From assembly GCA_023525975.1 (NCBI GenBank), contig CM042023.1:868001-932000 (forward strand): a DNA stretch of 64,000 nucleotides, read 5' to 3'. This DNA is from Smallanthus sonchifolius (taxonomy: Eukaryota > Streptophyta > Magnoliopsida > Asterales > Asteraceae). Shown one piece after another: positions 11,501-23,736 of the stretch (positions are counted from its first letter, which is position 1; every line of letters begins with the position of its first letter). A program made the translations under genes and the position numbers. Under the pieces are notes generated by a model. It did no database searches. It worked only from the letters and a program-made list of their open reading frames with translations, and was not told the DNA's origin.

Positions 11501-11573
11501 ATGAGGAGCCAATGGAGTTGTCACTGACCTACACTGACTCATAGAATAATTATGCAATACCTTCTTCAAGTAA
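11501..11573. repeat. 73-bp direct copy of 5249-5321 at a rearrangement junction
   Basis: The RT/RNase H boundary of the copia element appears here and again at 5249-5321. Between 11444 and 11500 lies non-matching filler that shares ATAATTCTGCAAT with the repeat. This looks like a template-switch junction that created the internal duplication. Confidence 0.8.
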
Positions 11574-14500
11574 GAGGTTTGAGTCAGTCTCAACAAACCC
11601 AGTAACCTTTCTCTTGAAATCTCCATTCATAAGATCTTTTTAGCAATTCCCAGATCCTTTATATCAAATTCTTTCATTAAAATCTCTTTGGTATTCTCAA
11701 TTTCAGATTTCTGTTTGCTAGCTACCAACATGTCATCAACATATAGTAACAAATAGACATAACCTCCATCATCACATTTTCTCCAATAAACACAACTGTC
11801 ATAAGCACTTCTATTGAACCCTTGTGACAAAATGTAATCATCAAACCTGAGATACCATTGTCTAGGACTTTGTTTCAGTCCATATAGAGATTTCTTTAGT
11901 AAACAAGCTTTATCCTCCTGTCATTTCACTTCAAACGCAGTAGGCTGCTTCATATAAACGGTTTCCTCCAAATTCCCATGAAGGAAAGTAGTTTTAACAT
12001 CTAGTTGTTCTAGGTCCATATCATAAGCAGCCACTAAGGATAGCATCACCCTGATAGAAGAGTGTTTAACCACAGGAGAGAAAACCTCATTATAGTCTAT
12101 TCCTTCTCTTTGTGTAAACCCCTTTGCTACCAACCTAGCCTTGTACCTAGGAGCCTCAACCCCTTGAATTCCTTCTTTCAACTTGAAAATCCATTTACAA
12201 CTTACAAGCTTTTGATTCTTAGGCTGGTCCACAAGAATCCAAGTACTATTCTTGTGCAAGGATTCCATTTCTTCATTCATGGCAAGAATCCATTTATCTT
12301 TCTCATCAGAATTTATTGCCTCATGATAAGTAAGAGGTTCACAAATACTCTCTTGTTCAGCTGTAGTGAATATATAGGCTGAGATGTCTTTATTTGACCT
12401 ATATCTGGCAGGGACTGTAATTTCCCTCCTAGGTCTGTCTTTAACTAGTTGATAATCACTAGTGGCTGAAGTGCCACTTGTACTAGCTTCAGCTTGATTT
12501 TCTTCAACCCTTGAGGCATTTGAACCTGTAACAGGCTCCACCTCAATATGAACACCAGAACCATCAAATTCACTGCCAACTTCATTATCACAGTGCTTAC
12601 CAATAAGGTCCTTGTATAGAGTATCCTCTTTAAAAACCACATCTCTACTTATCATAACTTTTAGGCTTTTCTCATCCATCCTCCACAGCCTATAACCCTT
12701 CACCCCTACAGGATAACCCAACAAGAACACACTTTATTGCCCTTGGTTCTAACTTTCCTTGGTTTATATGAGCATAAGCTAAGCAGCCAAACACCTTCAA
12801 CTTGTCATAGTTGCCTGTCTTTCCTGACCATTTCTCAGTGGGTGTTTCCATTTCAATTGTTGAAGATGGAGACATATTGATTAACACTGTAGTAGTGTAT
12901 AGAGCTTTAGCCCAAAATTTCTTAGGCATACCTACCCCAAATAGTAGACACCTAACCTTGTTCAATAAGGTTCTGTTCATCCTTTCATCCAAACCATTTT
13001 TTTGTGGTGTTCCCACAACTGTCAAGTGTCTAGCTATTCCCTAATCTTTACAATAGGCATTAAACAACTCATTGCAAAATTCTAGGCCATTATCTGTTCT
13101 CAACTTCTTCACTTTTCTTTCAGTTTGAGTTTCTACTAAAGCTTTCCACTCTTTGAATTTCCCAAAGGTCTCATCCTTATGCTTTAACACAAACACCCAA
13201 ACCTTCCTGGAGTAATCATCTATTAGTGAAAGAAAATACTTAGCTCCACCCAAAGATTCAGTCATGGCAGGACCCCACAGATCAACATGAACATAATCCA
13301 ATATCCCTTTAGTGTAATGTACACCCTTGCTAAATCTTACTTTGTGAGACTTCCTAAAAATACAGTGTTCACAAAACCCTGAATCACAATTCTTTAGGTT
13401 ACCTACCAGATGCTGCTTATTTAATTGAACCAACCCTTGTGAGTTAATGTGTCCTAGTCTTTTATGCCATAGACTAGCATCATTTCCAATATTCCCTTCA
13501 GACACATATGCAGATCCAATAGGAACTTTACCATCCAAGGCATAAGTGTTGTTATTCATTCTAGTACCAGATAACACTACCATAGACCTTTTAATGACCT
13601 TGAATTTCCCATTCTTAAGGCTAACATGTTCCAAGTGAGATTAAATTTCTTTTCAAGTTAGGAATATACCTCACATCATGTAGAGTGACTTCTGAACCAT
13701 TATCCATTCTGAATAGAACAGTTCCAATTCCTTGAACATGACAAGGTTTGTCATCACCTAGTTGTACCTCACCTTGAGTCTCTAACTTCAATTCTTTGAA
13801 AAACACCTTCCTAGGTGTCATATGAAAAGAGAATCCAAAATCCATGATCCATTCTCCATTCATGCCAGGATTTGTCACAACAAGGACCTCTGCGCTGTCA
13901 TATCCTTCTGAATTGTTTTCAGGTGAGTAATTCCCTGAAATTTTAGACTGGTTATATTCTCCCTTTTTCTTCTTGTGTCTGTCAAGACAGTCTTTCTTCA
14001 AATGCTTTTCACTATTGCACACATAACACCTTCTTTTGGCTCTTGACTTGGATCTTGCCTGATACTTTTGCTTGCTGAATCTAGTCTCAGGCCTGCCTCT
14101 CACTACTAAACCATCTGCACTTTCATCTTTCACCTCAGCCCTCCTCTTCAATTCTTTTGAATTCATGGCTGATAAGACTTCATCCATAGACAGAGTATCT
14201 CTCCCAAACATCAAGGTATCCACAAAGTGTTCATACACTTGTAGTAATGATGCTAAGAACATGATAGCTCTATATTCATCTTCAATTAATACTTCAATGT
14301 TCTCAAGATCTAGTATGAGTTTATTGAACTCATCTGTGTGATCCTCTAGAGACTTCCCTGAATTCATCTTAAAGGTATACAAACGTTTCTTCAGATACAA
14401 CCTATTGGCAAAAGATTTCGTCATGTACAATCCCTCCAATTTTGACCAGACCCCTGCAGAAGTGGTCTCTTTGGAGACTTCTCGCAAAACCCTATCCCCT

Positions 14501-14721
14501 AAGCTCAAAATTATTGCACTATGTGCCTTCTCTATTATCTCTTTCTTTTCCTTGTCTGTCATCGTTTTAGGTAGACCTGCTTCCCCCTTCAATGCATCAA
14601 CAACCCCATTGTGCACTAGAAGGGCTTGCATTTTCAAACGCCAAAGACTAAAATCATTTTTCCTGTCGAATTTCTCCAAATCAAACTTCGTTGACACCAT
14701 CTTTGAATTCGAATCAAACAA
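11574..14721 (-). pseudogene. Copia gag-pol, copy 2 (gag, protease, integrase, RT)
   Basis: Gag starts near 14721 or at the internal Met at 14700 (MVSTKFDLEKFD), follows the PBS, and has the CCHC knuckle CYVCNSEKHLKKDC. The protease box reads DFG where copy 1 keeps DSG. Integrase shows HKRLGH, CEHC, HVDLWGP, RTDNGLEF and NGLDERMNRTL. RT shows KWIFKLK, QLDVKTTFLHGNLEE and YVDDMLVASK. Stops at ~13040 and ~11920 and a frameshift at ~12720 break it. The stop and frameshift in integrase are shared with copy 1, so the element was dead before it was duplicated. Confidence 0.92.
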
Positions 14722-14766
14722 GAACCTCTACAATTAACTGATTCTTCGAATTTCCCCTGAGCCTAA

Positions 14767-14780
14767 GCTCTGATACCAAT
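14767..14780 (-). promoter_or_regulatory. Primer binding site (tRNA-iMet type) of the copia element
   Basis: The minus strand reads ATTGGTATCAGAGC 6 bp inside the 5' LTR. It confirms the orientation and the 5' end of the copia element. Confidence 0.85.
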
Positions 14781-14786
14781 TATTCA

Positions 14787-15119
14787 TGCAAATGCGGAAT
14801 GGAGCAATAACATCAATTGGAATTCAATAGAAGAAGAGGATTCGATCATCAAACGATTACCAGATCTTATTGAAGCTAAACGATTACAATGAACAAAAGA
14901 AACTTACAGAAATTGAATGAGAATGAATCATAATGAACTAACTGAACAAGAACTGACCTAATCCCCTTATTAACGAACTTGTTAACAAACTATTAACCAA
15001 CATGCCCTTAACTACCAAAGAATGACACATGAACCCCTCAACTAATAAGAATCAGGAAACAGATTAGAAACAGACAAAATTAGTCCCTAAAGTTTGAAAC
15101 TTGTCACTAATATCCAACA
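14787..15119 (-). repeat. 5' LTR of the minus copia element
   Basis: On the minus strand it begins TGTTGGATATTAG at 15119 and ends ...CATTTGCA at 14787, then the PBS. It pairs with the LTR at 4143-4478; the few differences suggest a fairly recent insertion. Confidence 0.92.
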
Positions 15120-15832
15120 TTAATTAACCACACTAATACACTATATAGACATAGCTATGTTTAACATATGCGAATGATGGGACAACCAATGAACACTTCA
15201 ATCAAACAACAGACCTTTTAACGATTCTAGACTGAATAAATTACGTTGTATGATGGGGTTCTTATCGGTTATCAATTTACTATCCGACGCTATCTATCAA
15301 AACACTTTGTTCTCTAATGATAAAAACCAAATAGCAGAAACGATGTTATGAAATATGCAAAATAGCAAATCTTTTAACACACGAATAAATAGTAAAACAT
15401 CCATTGGGGTTGGTGGCCCAATGGTAGAGGAGAATCCTCTAGGAATACCAAGGATTAAGGAGGTCATGAGTTCAAGTCTTACTCTCACAGGAATTAAGAA
15501 ATTTGTCTTTCAAAAAAACAAAATCAAACACATAAATTTACTAAAGTTATCAAAACAACAAAAGCATATTTATGTCTAGTATGCTATTGAAAATCAGATT
15601 AAATACACCGGCAACACAAAACCTACACTTCTTGTGATCACATAAAATAAACTACTCAACCATAAATATAAATGATACTACCGGTGTCACCCCGTAAATC
15701 AAAGTATTTAAGGTTTTGTAGAGAGTGACATTAATTGTAATCTAAATTGAAACAACAATTTAATTATAAAAACTTATCCCAATTTCTGAGTTTTGTTTAT
15801 GTAGCCAAAACATGAAATTGTTCTGCTTCTCT
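15120..15832. other. Intergenic, contains one SINE
   Basis: Low-complexity AT-rich DNA without a convincing gene. The only structured part is the tRNA-derived SINE around 15407-15500. Confidence 0.6.
15407..15500 (+). mobile_element. tRNA-derived SINE
   Basis: A pol III box A (TGGCCCAATGG, 15414-15424) and box B (GAGTTCAAGTCT, 15468-15479) lie 54 bp apart, the spacing of a tRNA-like promoter. There is no foldable acceptor stem or CCA-type end, so this is a SINE head rather than a tRNA gene. A-rich sequence follows near 15510. No clear TSD was found. Confidence 0.55.
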
Positions 15833-16864
15833 CAATGTTTTCAAATCTGAACCGGACCGGCCGGTCGGACCGGGAACCGGAGACTTGGGCGGTCCGGTTA
15901 TGTGTGTTGAAACGGACCTGCAGTGACCCGGCCGACCGGCCAGGAATTTGTGGTCGAACCGGTTGGCTATTTAGAATTTTTTTTATCTCTTTAAGTTTGA
16001 ATTGGTATGTTTTTGAATTCTTATGCTCTTGGATTTGTATTTCGTAACTGATTGTTAGTTTAAGATTATTGGAATTGACTTGTTGGTGGGTTTTGAAGGA
16101 TTAATGGATGTTTGGATTGATTTATTTTTATAATATTTATGACCGTCGTCCGGTTCTTAGGGTGAAGGGGTCACAACACTCACACAAAAACTACCCTAAC
16201 AAAAATACCTAATGAGGGTGTGCCACCTCATTTTTACCCAAATACAACCCTAATACCCTAAAGTGTTGGGGCACAACCCTAATACCCTAAAGAATTTATT
16301 TTTTCTTTTAAATTAATTCTTAATTAAAACTAAAACAAATAAAATTAATAAAAAAACTTCATTAACTAAAAAAAAGTACATAAACAATAAATAAAAAAAT
16401 ACAATAAATAAAGAAAGTACATAGAAATAAATCTAGAAATAATATACTTAGAACTAATTTAAAACTGACTTCATTAATTTAAAAAGAAATTACATTAGGC
16501 TTTGAAATAAGTATGTATTTGAAATAAAACAGGAGATATATGTATATTTTTAAATATGTGTAATATAGAAAAAATAAAAGATAAACATAGAAAGAAAAAG
16601 AAAAGTCAATAAATAAAAAGATAAACATAGAAAGAAAGATAAATAAGTAGGCTGATCTCCACATAATTGCTCTTCATTTATTCCATGCGTGAATTACCAG
16701 ATCTCCACACACACGGGTACATATACCCGAAGTTCACTACCCGCATGCCTACCCGGATTGTTGGCGGCGGTATACCCGATGAACCCGCATACCCGTCGTG
16801 AGGCCTTACCCGAGGGTGCCCCTTATACCCTTAAATCCGGTCCGGTCCGGTCCTGAAAACATTG
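15833..16864. mobile_element. Non-autonomous hAT element, split by a Harbinger MITE
   Basis: The terminal inverted repeat CAATGTTTTCA lies at 15833 and in reverse at 16864. Both sides are flanked by the identical 8-bp TSD GCTTCTCT (15825-15832, 16865-16872), diagnostic of hAT. The subterminal parts are rich in CCGG-type repeats (GGACCGG and similar). Without the nested Harbinger MITE the element would be ~358 bp. No transposase is encoded. A related inverted fragment is at 25917-26084. Confidence 0.85.
16160..16830. mobile_element. Harbinger/Tourist-type MITE nested in the hAT element
   Basis: The inverted ends are GGGTGAAGGGGTCAC and GTGCCCCTTATACCC (imperfect TIR), flanked by a TTA TSD on both sides (16157-16159, 16831-16833), as for PIF/Harbinger. 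The inside is AT-rich and non-coding. It interrupts the hAT element, so it is the younger insertion. Confidence 0.75.
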
Positions 16865-16872
16865 GCTTCTCT

Positions 16873-19643
16873 CTGTCTCGATCAGTGTGCTAGCCAAAGG
16901 ATGATCTTGGGTTCTTCTCGGCTTGAACGCAGTAACCAAGTACCCAGGCCAAGAGGCTGCGGCCTCTCGTGACCTCCTGTTCCAAGTCCAACAAAGATAT
17001 TTTTTAAGTTGTGGCCCAAAACAAATTAATAAGAGTAACCCAATTGAGATTAGAGTATTTATTAAGGCCCAACAAGAATTAATTGAAGTTTATCCTAATT
17101 GTAGAGAATTAAATGTCGGCCATTTTCATCACTTGTGTTTTTATTTGTTGTGTTCGCAGGAGACCAACACCCTCAAAACATCAGTATTTTCATTTTTACT
17201 CTAAATTACTTGAACAAAGTGGTAAACAATAAGCGGTTTAAATTTTGAGCTCGTTGATCAGTAGGATCTTGTTATCTCAGGTGGTAAATCTCCTTCATGA
17301 TGCAGTAGGCCCTTCTATTTATAGATGGTAAGAGAGCCTAACCTTAATAGGCCGGTTGAACTCTTTATGGATTGGGCCTGCAACATTGGGTCTTGGCACA
17401 TTCAGGATGCTACCTCTTCACGACCCACAAAATACAAAAACCAAACAAAATAATATATTTCATAATCATATTGATTTATAAATAATTAACATTAAGTAAA
17501 TTGCATCTAAATTGTACCGATCAATTATAATTGTGAGCTGTGAGGTAGGGGTGTGTTTTTTTAACCGAACCCGATTAAAGAAGAACCGAGGAACCCAACC
17601 CGATTATTAAACAAAACCGAACCCGATTTGCTATGGTTCGGTAATTGAATTAGATAATTTATAATGGGGTCAACCCGAGTAACCAGAATATGTGTTTTAT
17701 TGTTTTAATCAAATCCCGTGATTTTATAGGTTAAATAAATTCTTGGATTCATTCTTGGATTTTATAGGTAATCGATTCGACATATAGTTATAATGTTATA
17801 TGAGTTAATTATAAGAATCCCAATTGAATTTTTTATTCAAACCAAAATTTTTGTCCAACAACTCTAACAAGACATAACTCCTGCTTCAACTGTAAATGAC
17901 TTGTTTTAAGAGATTTGACTTGGTTTTTGGCATTAGTCAAAATGTTTTTTTTAGCAATTCATTTGTTGGATCATGATTGATGTTATTGATTCTGCATATG
18001 CTCTAGCATCCTTACATGTTTCAACAACTTATTCACAATTCTAGTTTATGAAAAACATTGTTAAACACGACAAACAAATACTAAAACATGTTCAATTGTT
18101 AATACCAGTTCCAACTCCATATACTTTCTTGCAAGTTGTTCCAAATCCTATTGCATATACTATATCTCTTACATGGGTTAATAAATTTTGAAATAAACTT
18201 ACATGGTTTAAAAAGTAAAAAGCTGGCCATGAAATCACATGAGTATGTATCTCCATTACATAGTCGTGTAATCCTCTGTATTTTTTAGAGGATTCTACAT
18301 CATAAGTACACGCTCAAACATGTCCTGCATACATAGTGTGTAGCTTAGGCCCCATATATTTTTCTCTCACATATCTATTTTTTTTAAAAACACATGGCCC
18401 TGTGGTTTGCGACAGAAACCTTTAAGCAACTTTTATATGTCAAACATGAAGGAAAAGATGTCACCTAGTTAGGTCGAGATTTACTGAAAATTTCTACCAG
18501 CCACAAAGTACAATTTTTTTAAGTTTTTCACCTCACAAAATATCCAAGCTTGTTAGGTGTAAAAATCTTTGTATAGATTTGTACATAGAAAACACATTTT
18601 GATTCCTTATGTATTCGTACGATAAAATATGATTTGTATGTCGAAGATAACATTGTCACATTGAACATGAGTATGTAAAGATAAATCATCGTTAATCATC
18701 CTAAGTTGTTCATTAAGTGTATGTCCTATACTGAGTCAGAAAAACATCTACCGACCCTCAACAACTCAAAAATTCAAGGTATAAGCTAGTAAAACTCATC
18801 AAGTTAGAAGATCAAGAGTTAAAGGGTTAGTTATTTAGAAGTTGTGAGTGAACAAAACATCTTACATGTGTCACACATGTACTCAAAGGTAATAAACCGC
18901 ATATAGCGATGGAAGATTTGAATAAATCTTTATCCAAGTTGAAGGTATACAACAAGTTACTTAAATGCTGTGCATGATCTTGTAATTAAACATACCATTA
19001 ATCCATGATTAGAGGGTGGTGGGGATTCAAATACTTGAGAGATAAGATTCAAGGGTTACAACTAAAGATCACGATCCTAGTAAGTTTTGAAAAGTAGTTC
19101 TTTGTATGTGGTTTGCCCGCTATCGTGATTAGTTCACATTATAAATTTGTTACATCATTTTTATTTGTTTTCTGTTTCTTCAATGTATGAAATTAGACTT
19201 TGATAACTCCCATGTCTCCTTTATAGTATTTTTGTTATCGGTTATCAAATCACTTCCACTATACAAATCCAAATGTCATAACTATAAAATAATAATTTAT
19301 TTTAACATGTTACTAGCGTACAACTTCATGATTTTGTTTTTAGATAAGCCCTAGCCCAAATTACAGTTACTTACAGGCCCCCCCTTTGTCAGAATCGACA
19401 CAATAAGTGGCTGATGATGACCAACTATAAAAGCATAAATAATAAATGTCAACCACAAACATAAACACACACCAATTCAAAACAGACCTCAAATTTTTTA
19501 ATTAATTTGAACCAACGCGATATTAAAAATATTTTTTGTCAAACTAAATTATTAAAAAAAAGTAAAAACAAAAATAAACCCTACTTTACAACACTCAAAA
19601 CAGATCTATGAGACAAAAATTAAAATCCCCAATGGGTTGTTAA
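16873..19643. other. Intergenic stretch with no supported gene
   Basis: No coding region stands out. A minus-strand TATA-like CTATAAATAG occurs near 17317 without a gene behind it. 17546-17640 begins TAGGGGTGTG and is full of AACCGAACCCG repeats, like the end of a non-autonomous hAT element. The rest is AT-rich DNA, and 19320-19640 is the presumed 3' flank of the LRR kinase gene. Confidence 0.5.
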
Positions 19644-20704
19644 CTACTCACTGGCTCGGCACGTGTCATCAGACGCCGAAGGCGAGTCCGAGACTGAGTC
19701 AAGCATCTCGTGACTCGGTGACACCTCCACACCCCGTATCTCCTCGATCATTTTCAAAACGTATCCCATGGTAGGGCGCTGATCCGGTGCAGCTGCGGTA
19801 CACGACATGGCAATCTGCAACAACCCCACCATTTCCTCTTCAATATCTTTGTACCTCATCAGCTCCAGATCAAAAACCTCAGCCGTCCATTCTTCTCGCA
19901 CCACTGACTGCACCCACCTCGGCAAGTCCACCGCTCCACCGTATCCTGTCCCACCATTTTCCACCACCGCCGGGCATTTCCCCGTTAGAAGTTCCAATAG
20001 TAAAACCCCGAAGGAGTACACGTCAGATTTCTGAGTGGTTTTACGGGAGTCGATTGTTAGTAATTCGGGTGCATGGTAGCCGTTGGATTTTGGGGCGGTG
20101 TTTGGCGGTGCAAAGGCGGAGAGGCCGAAGTCGGAAACACAGGCGGTGCCGGATTTGTCAAGGAGGATGTTTGTGGACTTGATGTTGCCGTGGGTGAGCT
20201 TAGGGGACCTGCAAGAGTGGTGGATAAAGACTAGTCCTCTGGCTGCACCGGCTGCAACCTTAAGCCTTGTGGTCCAGTCCAAGGGTGTTCTGCCTGGTCC
20301 TCTGTTTCCTGTTACATGACAAAAACAAAAAACCCACTAGGATTTTAGTTATGGTGTCGTTCTCACAACGGTGCACAACTTTCAATGCATTTAGTACAAT
20401 TTTAATAAAACCATCAAGAATGCAATGTTTAAAATTAGGATAGAAGGTGCATTTCTTTAAGGTTATCTGTAGTGGAAGGGTGAAAGGGGGCGTGAAGCGA
20501 GGTGACAGAGTGAAGGGGCGCGGAACACCGTCCACTAGGATGTGAAAGGGGGCGTGGGGCGGTTGGAGTGTGAAGAATCACGGGCAAACCAAACACATGC
20601 AACACTCAATCATAACCCGACACCAGGGCCGGCCCTGGGGTAGGCCAAGCCGGGCCGCCGGCCAGGGCCCGTTTTTTTCGGAGGCCTAAAATTTTTCCGG
20701 GGCT

Positions 20705-20746
<42 letters not shown>

Positions 20747-23736
20747 ATAAAATTTTAAATGCCTGTTTTATATATTGGGTCTTTTTTTATAAAACTTAAA
20801 AATATATTATCATTTTTAAATGGTTGGGTCCTTTTAATCTTTATAATGGTTGGGCCTCTTTAAACTTAAAACCCAATATCAAACCATAGGCCTTTTATTT
20901 TTTTAAAAAGGACGAATTGCTGCTACGAGAACTTCGCGAATCATCGGTTAACTATTACGGTATTTAATATAACATACTATATTTTTTTCTATATTTATTG
21001 GTATATAGTTAATAGTCGTTAAAAAAAAATTAGTTAATATATTTTGTTCATAGGGGCCTTTTTTTCCGGCTCGACCGAGACACTTAAATCCTCAGGACCG
21101 GCCCTGCCCGACACCTCATAATTTCTTTTTCTTTTTTTTAGTTAAATATTTAGTTTAGGATTTAATTTGGTTTTTCTCATATAACTCATGCTTGGTAATT
21201 ATTTTAAAAAACGAAATACACGAGTTTGTTTATTTTATTTTTCTAAACATCCAGGTATAAATTTTAAGGAAAACGGAGTTCTTTTAAAAAAAATTATTTT
21301 TCGTCACGTAAGTGGTTTTTTAACGTGTTTAGATCCAAATGATAAGTAATTGTTTTAAAAAATAAATATCAATTATTTATAAAAATTAACAAAATAAAAT
21401 AAAGAAAATTCACTCACTAATGTTGAGCGTAAAACTATTACATAACTTAATAATTCTGTTAAGTAATTGCCCCTGTATTAATGTGTCAATGACGTGACGG
21501 GACTTGATTTATTTTTTAGTGAAACCACTACGAAATAAGCTAACTAACAAAATTTGATAAATGAAGGGTACAAGTAGTTGATGCATGAAGGATTAGGAAA
21601 CATAAGAATACAAAAGAAGTGACTGGAAAAAGAAGTTGATGGGGCAGAGCATGTAAAAAAGAGAAAAATACAACAGATTTTGCAGTTCCCCATATCAAAA
21701 GAAAGTGGGCCAACCAGCTCTTAGTGTTATTTAATTTTATTTTGACCAGATCAAAAGATTTATTTTTAACGGAAACAGCCCCTGACGTTAGCAAATATTG
21801 ACAAAGAAGTCCTCAGCTATTTATCAATTTGTTATTATCAACTCAATATTTGGTTCAAAACTGCATAAGCAAAAACACAATCAATACAGTATTTAGAAGG
21901 AAAAATATTAATATAATAGCCCTTACACAAATTTCAGTTAATCATTGTTTAAATTTTCGTAAAAACATGTTTTTAACATTATTTAGAAGACTCTAAAATT
22001 TGGTTACCAAACGAAAATGAAATAATAAAAATAATATATATTAAAGCTAGAACTGGGCAGATAGTAAAAGGGTTAGGAAAGGGAGGTTGTATATATTAAG
22101 GATACTTTGGAACCCTAAACTAAGCTTTCTTTTTCTCTTTGTTCTCTCAATAACTTTAATATTTAACCTTTTTGACCCTCATTCCAAAAATATAAAAATA
22201 CTATTCATTTATTTAAATTATTGGAGCAAACTAAATGAAGTGAAAATGATAAAAAAAAAATAATACATTTTTTACTTTAAAATTTTGGCACAAAAACAGT
22301 GACAATTATTTCAGGATTATAATTGGAAATGGATTTAACGGAATGAATGACATACCGTGAAGAAGCCAAAACAAGTTGCCGTTAGTCATGTATTCATAGA
22401 CCAATAATTTCTCATCCCTAGCAAAATAATACGCCTTCAAACTAACGACGTTAGGGTGTCGTAACCTCCCTAAAACCTCCATCTGCTGTTCAAACTCCCG
22501 TTTACCACCAATGGCCGCCTCTTTCAACCGCTTCACCGCAACCACATTACCATCATCCAACACCGCTTTGTACGCCGTTCCAAACCCACCTTTGCCCAAC
22601 ATCTCAGCCGACGCTCTCAACAAATCCTCCAACTCAAACCTCCTCGCTCCTTCAAAAAAGACCATTTTACCTCTCTCAAACCCCGTCTGCGCCGTTGGAT
22701 TAGGGTACGGACTTGACGAATATACTATTTTTTCACCTTCTAGAATCTGCGACGACGTTGACTTCCCGTTACCTGATTTCCCGGCGAAGTTTCGCCAGAA
22801 GTAACAGTAAAGAATTAACGACACTAACGCCAAAATCAAAGCATCTCCGACTATAATCGCTACGATTGCCACCGTACTTATCTTTCCACCGTGATGATTG
22901 CTTCCTGACTTTTTGTGATCACTAGGCAATAACGCCGTCGAAGGCATGGAGCTCGGTGAAGATGCCACAACTGTGTTCGCCGGTTTACCTACCGGCGAGG
23001 CAAAACCAGGTATTTTCGGTTCAGTGCAGTTCGATAACGGAAATCCGCACAAAATCCGGTTGTTTGAGAATGCAGACACGGGGAAGCTGGAGAGTACGGA
23101 AGGTATTTCACCGGAAACCTGGTTACCGGAGATATTAAAGTCTTGTAAATTTTGTAAGTTTAAGACCGCAATAGAACCAGAAAACTGATTCTCTTCAAGC
23201 CATAAAGTCAGCAACTCGTTCATTCCGTTAATTGTAGCCGGAATCTCACCGGAGAAGTTGTTATACGATAGATCAAGACGGTATAGACCGAACAAAGAAG
23301 GCAGCGACGGCGGAAACTCACCGGAGATTTGATTGTAGGAAAGGAAGAGTAGTTTGAGTGACGTTAGGTTAGAGAGATCTGGAACGGGGCCGTTGAGACG
23401 GTTACGTTTGAGAGAGAGGATTCGGAGCTGAGTGAGCGAGGCTAGTGAGTCGAAACGGCCGTGTAACTCGAGGTCTTCGAGGACGAGTCGAGTGACTCGG
23501 TTGTGGAGACAAGAGACGCCGTAGAAGGCGGATGTGCTGCTACATGGATCCGACGAGTAGTTCCAGGAGGTGAGCCTGTTTGATCCATCGGAGGAAGCTT
23601 TGAATGCCATTAATGGAGCCAAGTCTGGGTGGTCGTTCGCCGGCGGTGTAGCGTGGAGAAGAGAGAGGTTGAACAGAAGGAGGAGAAACAAGAGAAAATG
23701 TGTGAGATGTAGTGGTGGAGACGGTGGTGCCGCCAT
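19644..23736 (-). CDS. LRR receptor-like kinase, subfamily III (At1g68400-like), 2 exons
   Basis: Exons are 23736-22356 and 20308-19644, joined in phase 1 (donor CACG/GTATGT, acceptor TAACAG/GA), giving 681 aa. It has a signal peptide (1-29), an N-terminal cap (37-77), about five LRRs (82-215), a Ser/Pro-rich linker, a transmembrane helix (~287-310) and a kinase domain. In the kinase, the Gly loop GKGGFGTAYK is at 381-390, VAVK has Lys402, and DFG is at 520-522. The catalytic loop reads HGN (500-502) instead of HRD, so the base Asp is Asn and the kinase is probably weak or inactive, as in many LRR-III members. The motif GNRGPGRTPLDW and the C-terminal tail closely match the At1g68400 group. 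It is a plasma-membrane receptor with unknown ligand. The ~2.05 kb intron carries a hAT MITE and a TA microsatellite. Confidence 0.93.
20455..20600. mobile_element. Harbinger-like end fragment in the LRR kinase intron
   Basis: GGAAGGGTGAAAGGGGGCG and related GGGTGAAGGGGC stretches resemble the ends of the Harbinger elements at 16160 and 32815. No complete TIR pair or TSD could be placed. Confidence 0.35.
20624..21106. mobile_element. hAT MITE in the LRR kinase intron
   Basis: It begins CAGGGCCGGCCCTG and ends CAGGACCGGCCCTG, an imperfect TIR. Both ends are flanked by the identical 8-bp TSD CCCGACAC (20616-20623, 21107-21114). At 483 bp it has no coding capacity. A long TA run lies at 20707-20742. 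Confidence 0.88.
20707..20742. repeat. (TA)n microsatellite
   Basis: About 18 TA units inside the hAT MITE. Confidence 0.95.
21115..22355 (-). other. Remaining intron of the LRR kinase gene
   Basis: AT-rich intron sequence with no supported insertion. The splice donor is at 22355 (GTATGT on the minus strand). Confidence 0.6.

Larger units (their letters stand above)
4143..15119 (-). mobile_element. Composite minus-strand Ty1/copia element with internal duplication and gypsy insert
   Basis: Two ~335 bp LTRs in the same orientation bound this region. In element order (minus): 5' LTR 15119-14787, PBS, gag, protease, integrase and RT (14721-11574), a second partial gag-to-integrase/RT copy (11443-9199), a truncated gypsy element (9198-5322), the RT end and RNase H (5321-4523), PPT and 3' LTR (4478-4143). 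The outer flanks share TTAA, compatible with a 5-bp TSD if one LTR edge shifts by one base. All coding parts carry stops or frameshifts, so it is non-functional. Confidence 0.85.

Noticed and set aside
15407..15500. Possible tRNA gene
   Set aside because: Box A and B are present but acceptor and anticodon stems do not fold; a SINE is more likely.
19787..20182. 131-codon frame on the + strand
   Set aside because: Antisense shadow of the LRR kinase exon 2.
22511..23188. + strand frames of 60-97 codons
   Set aside because: Antisense shadows of the LRR kinase exon 1.
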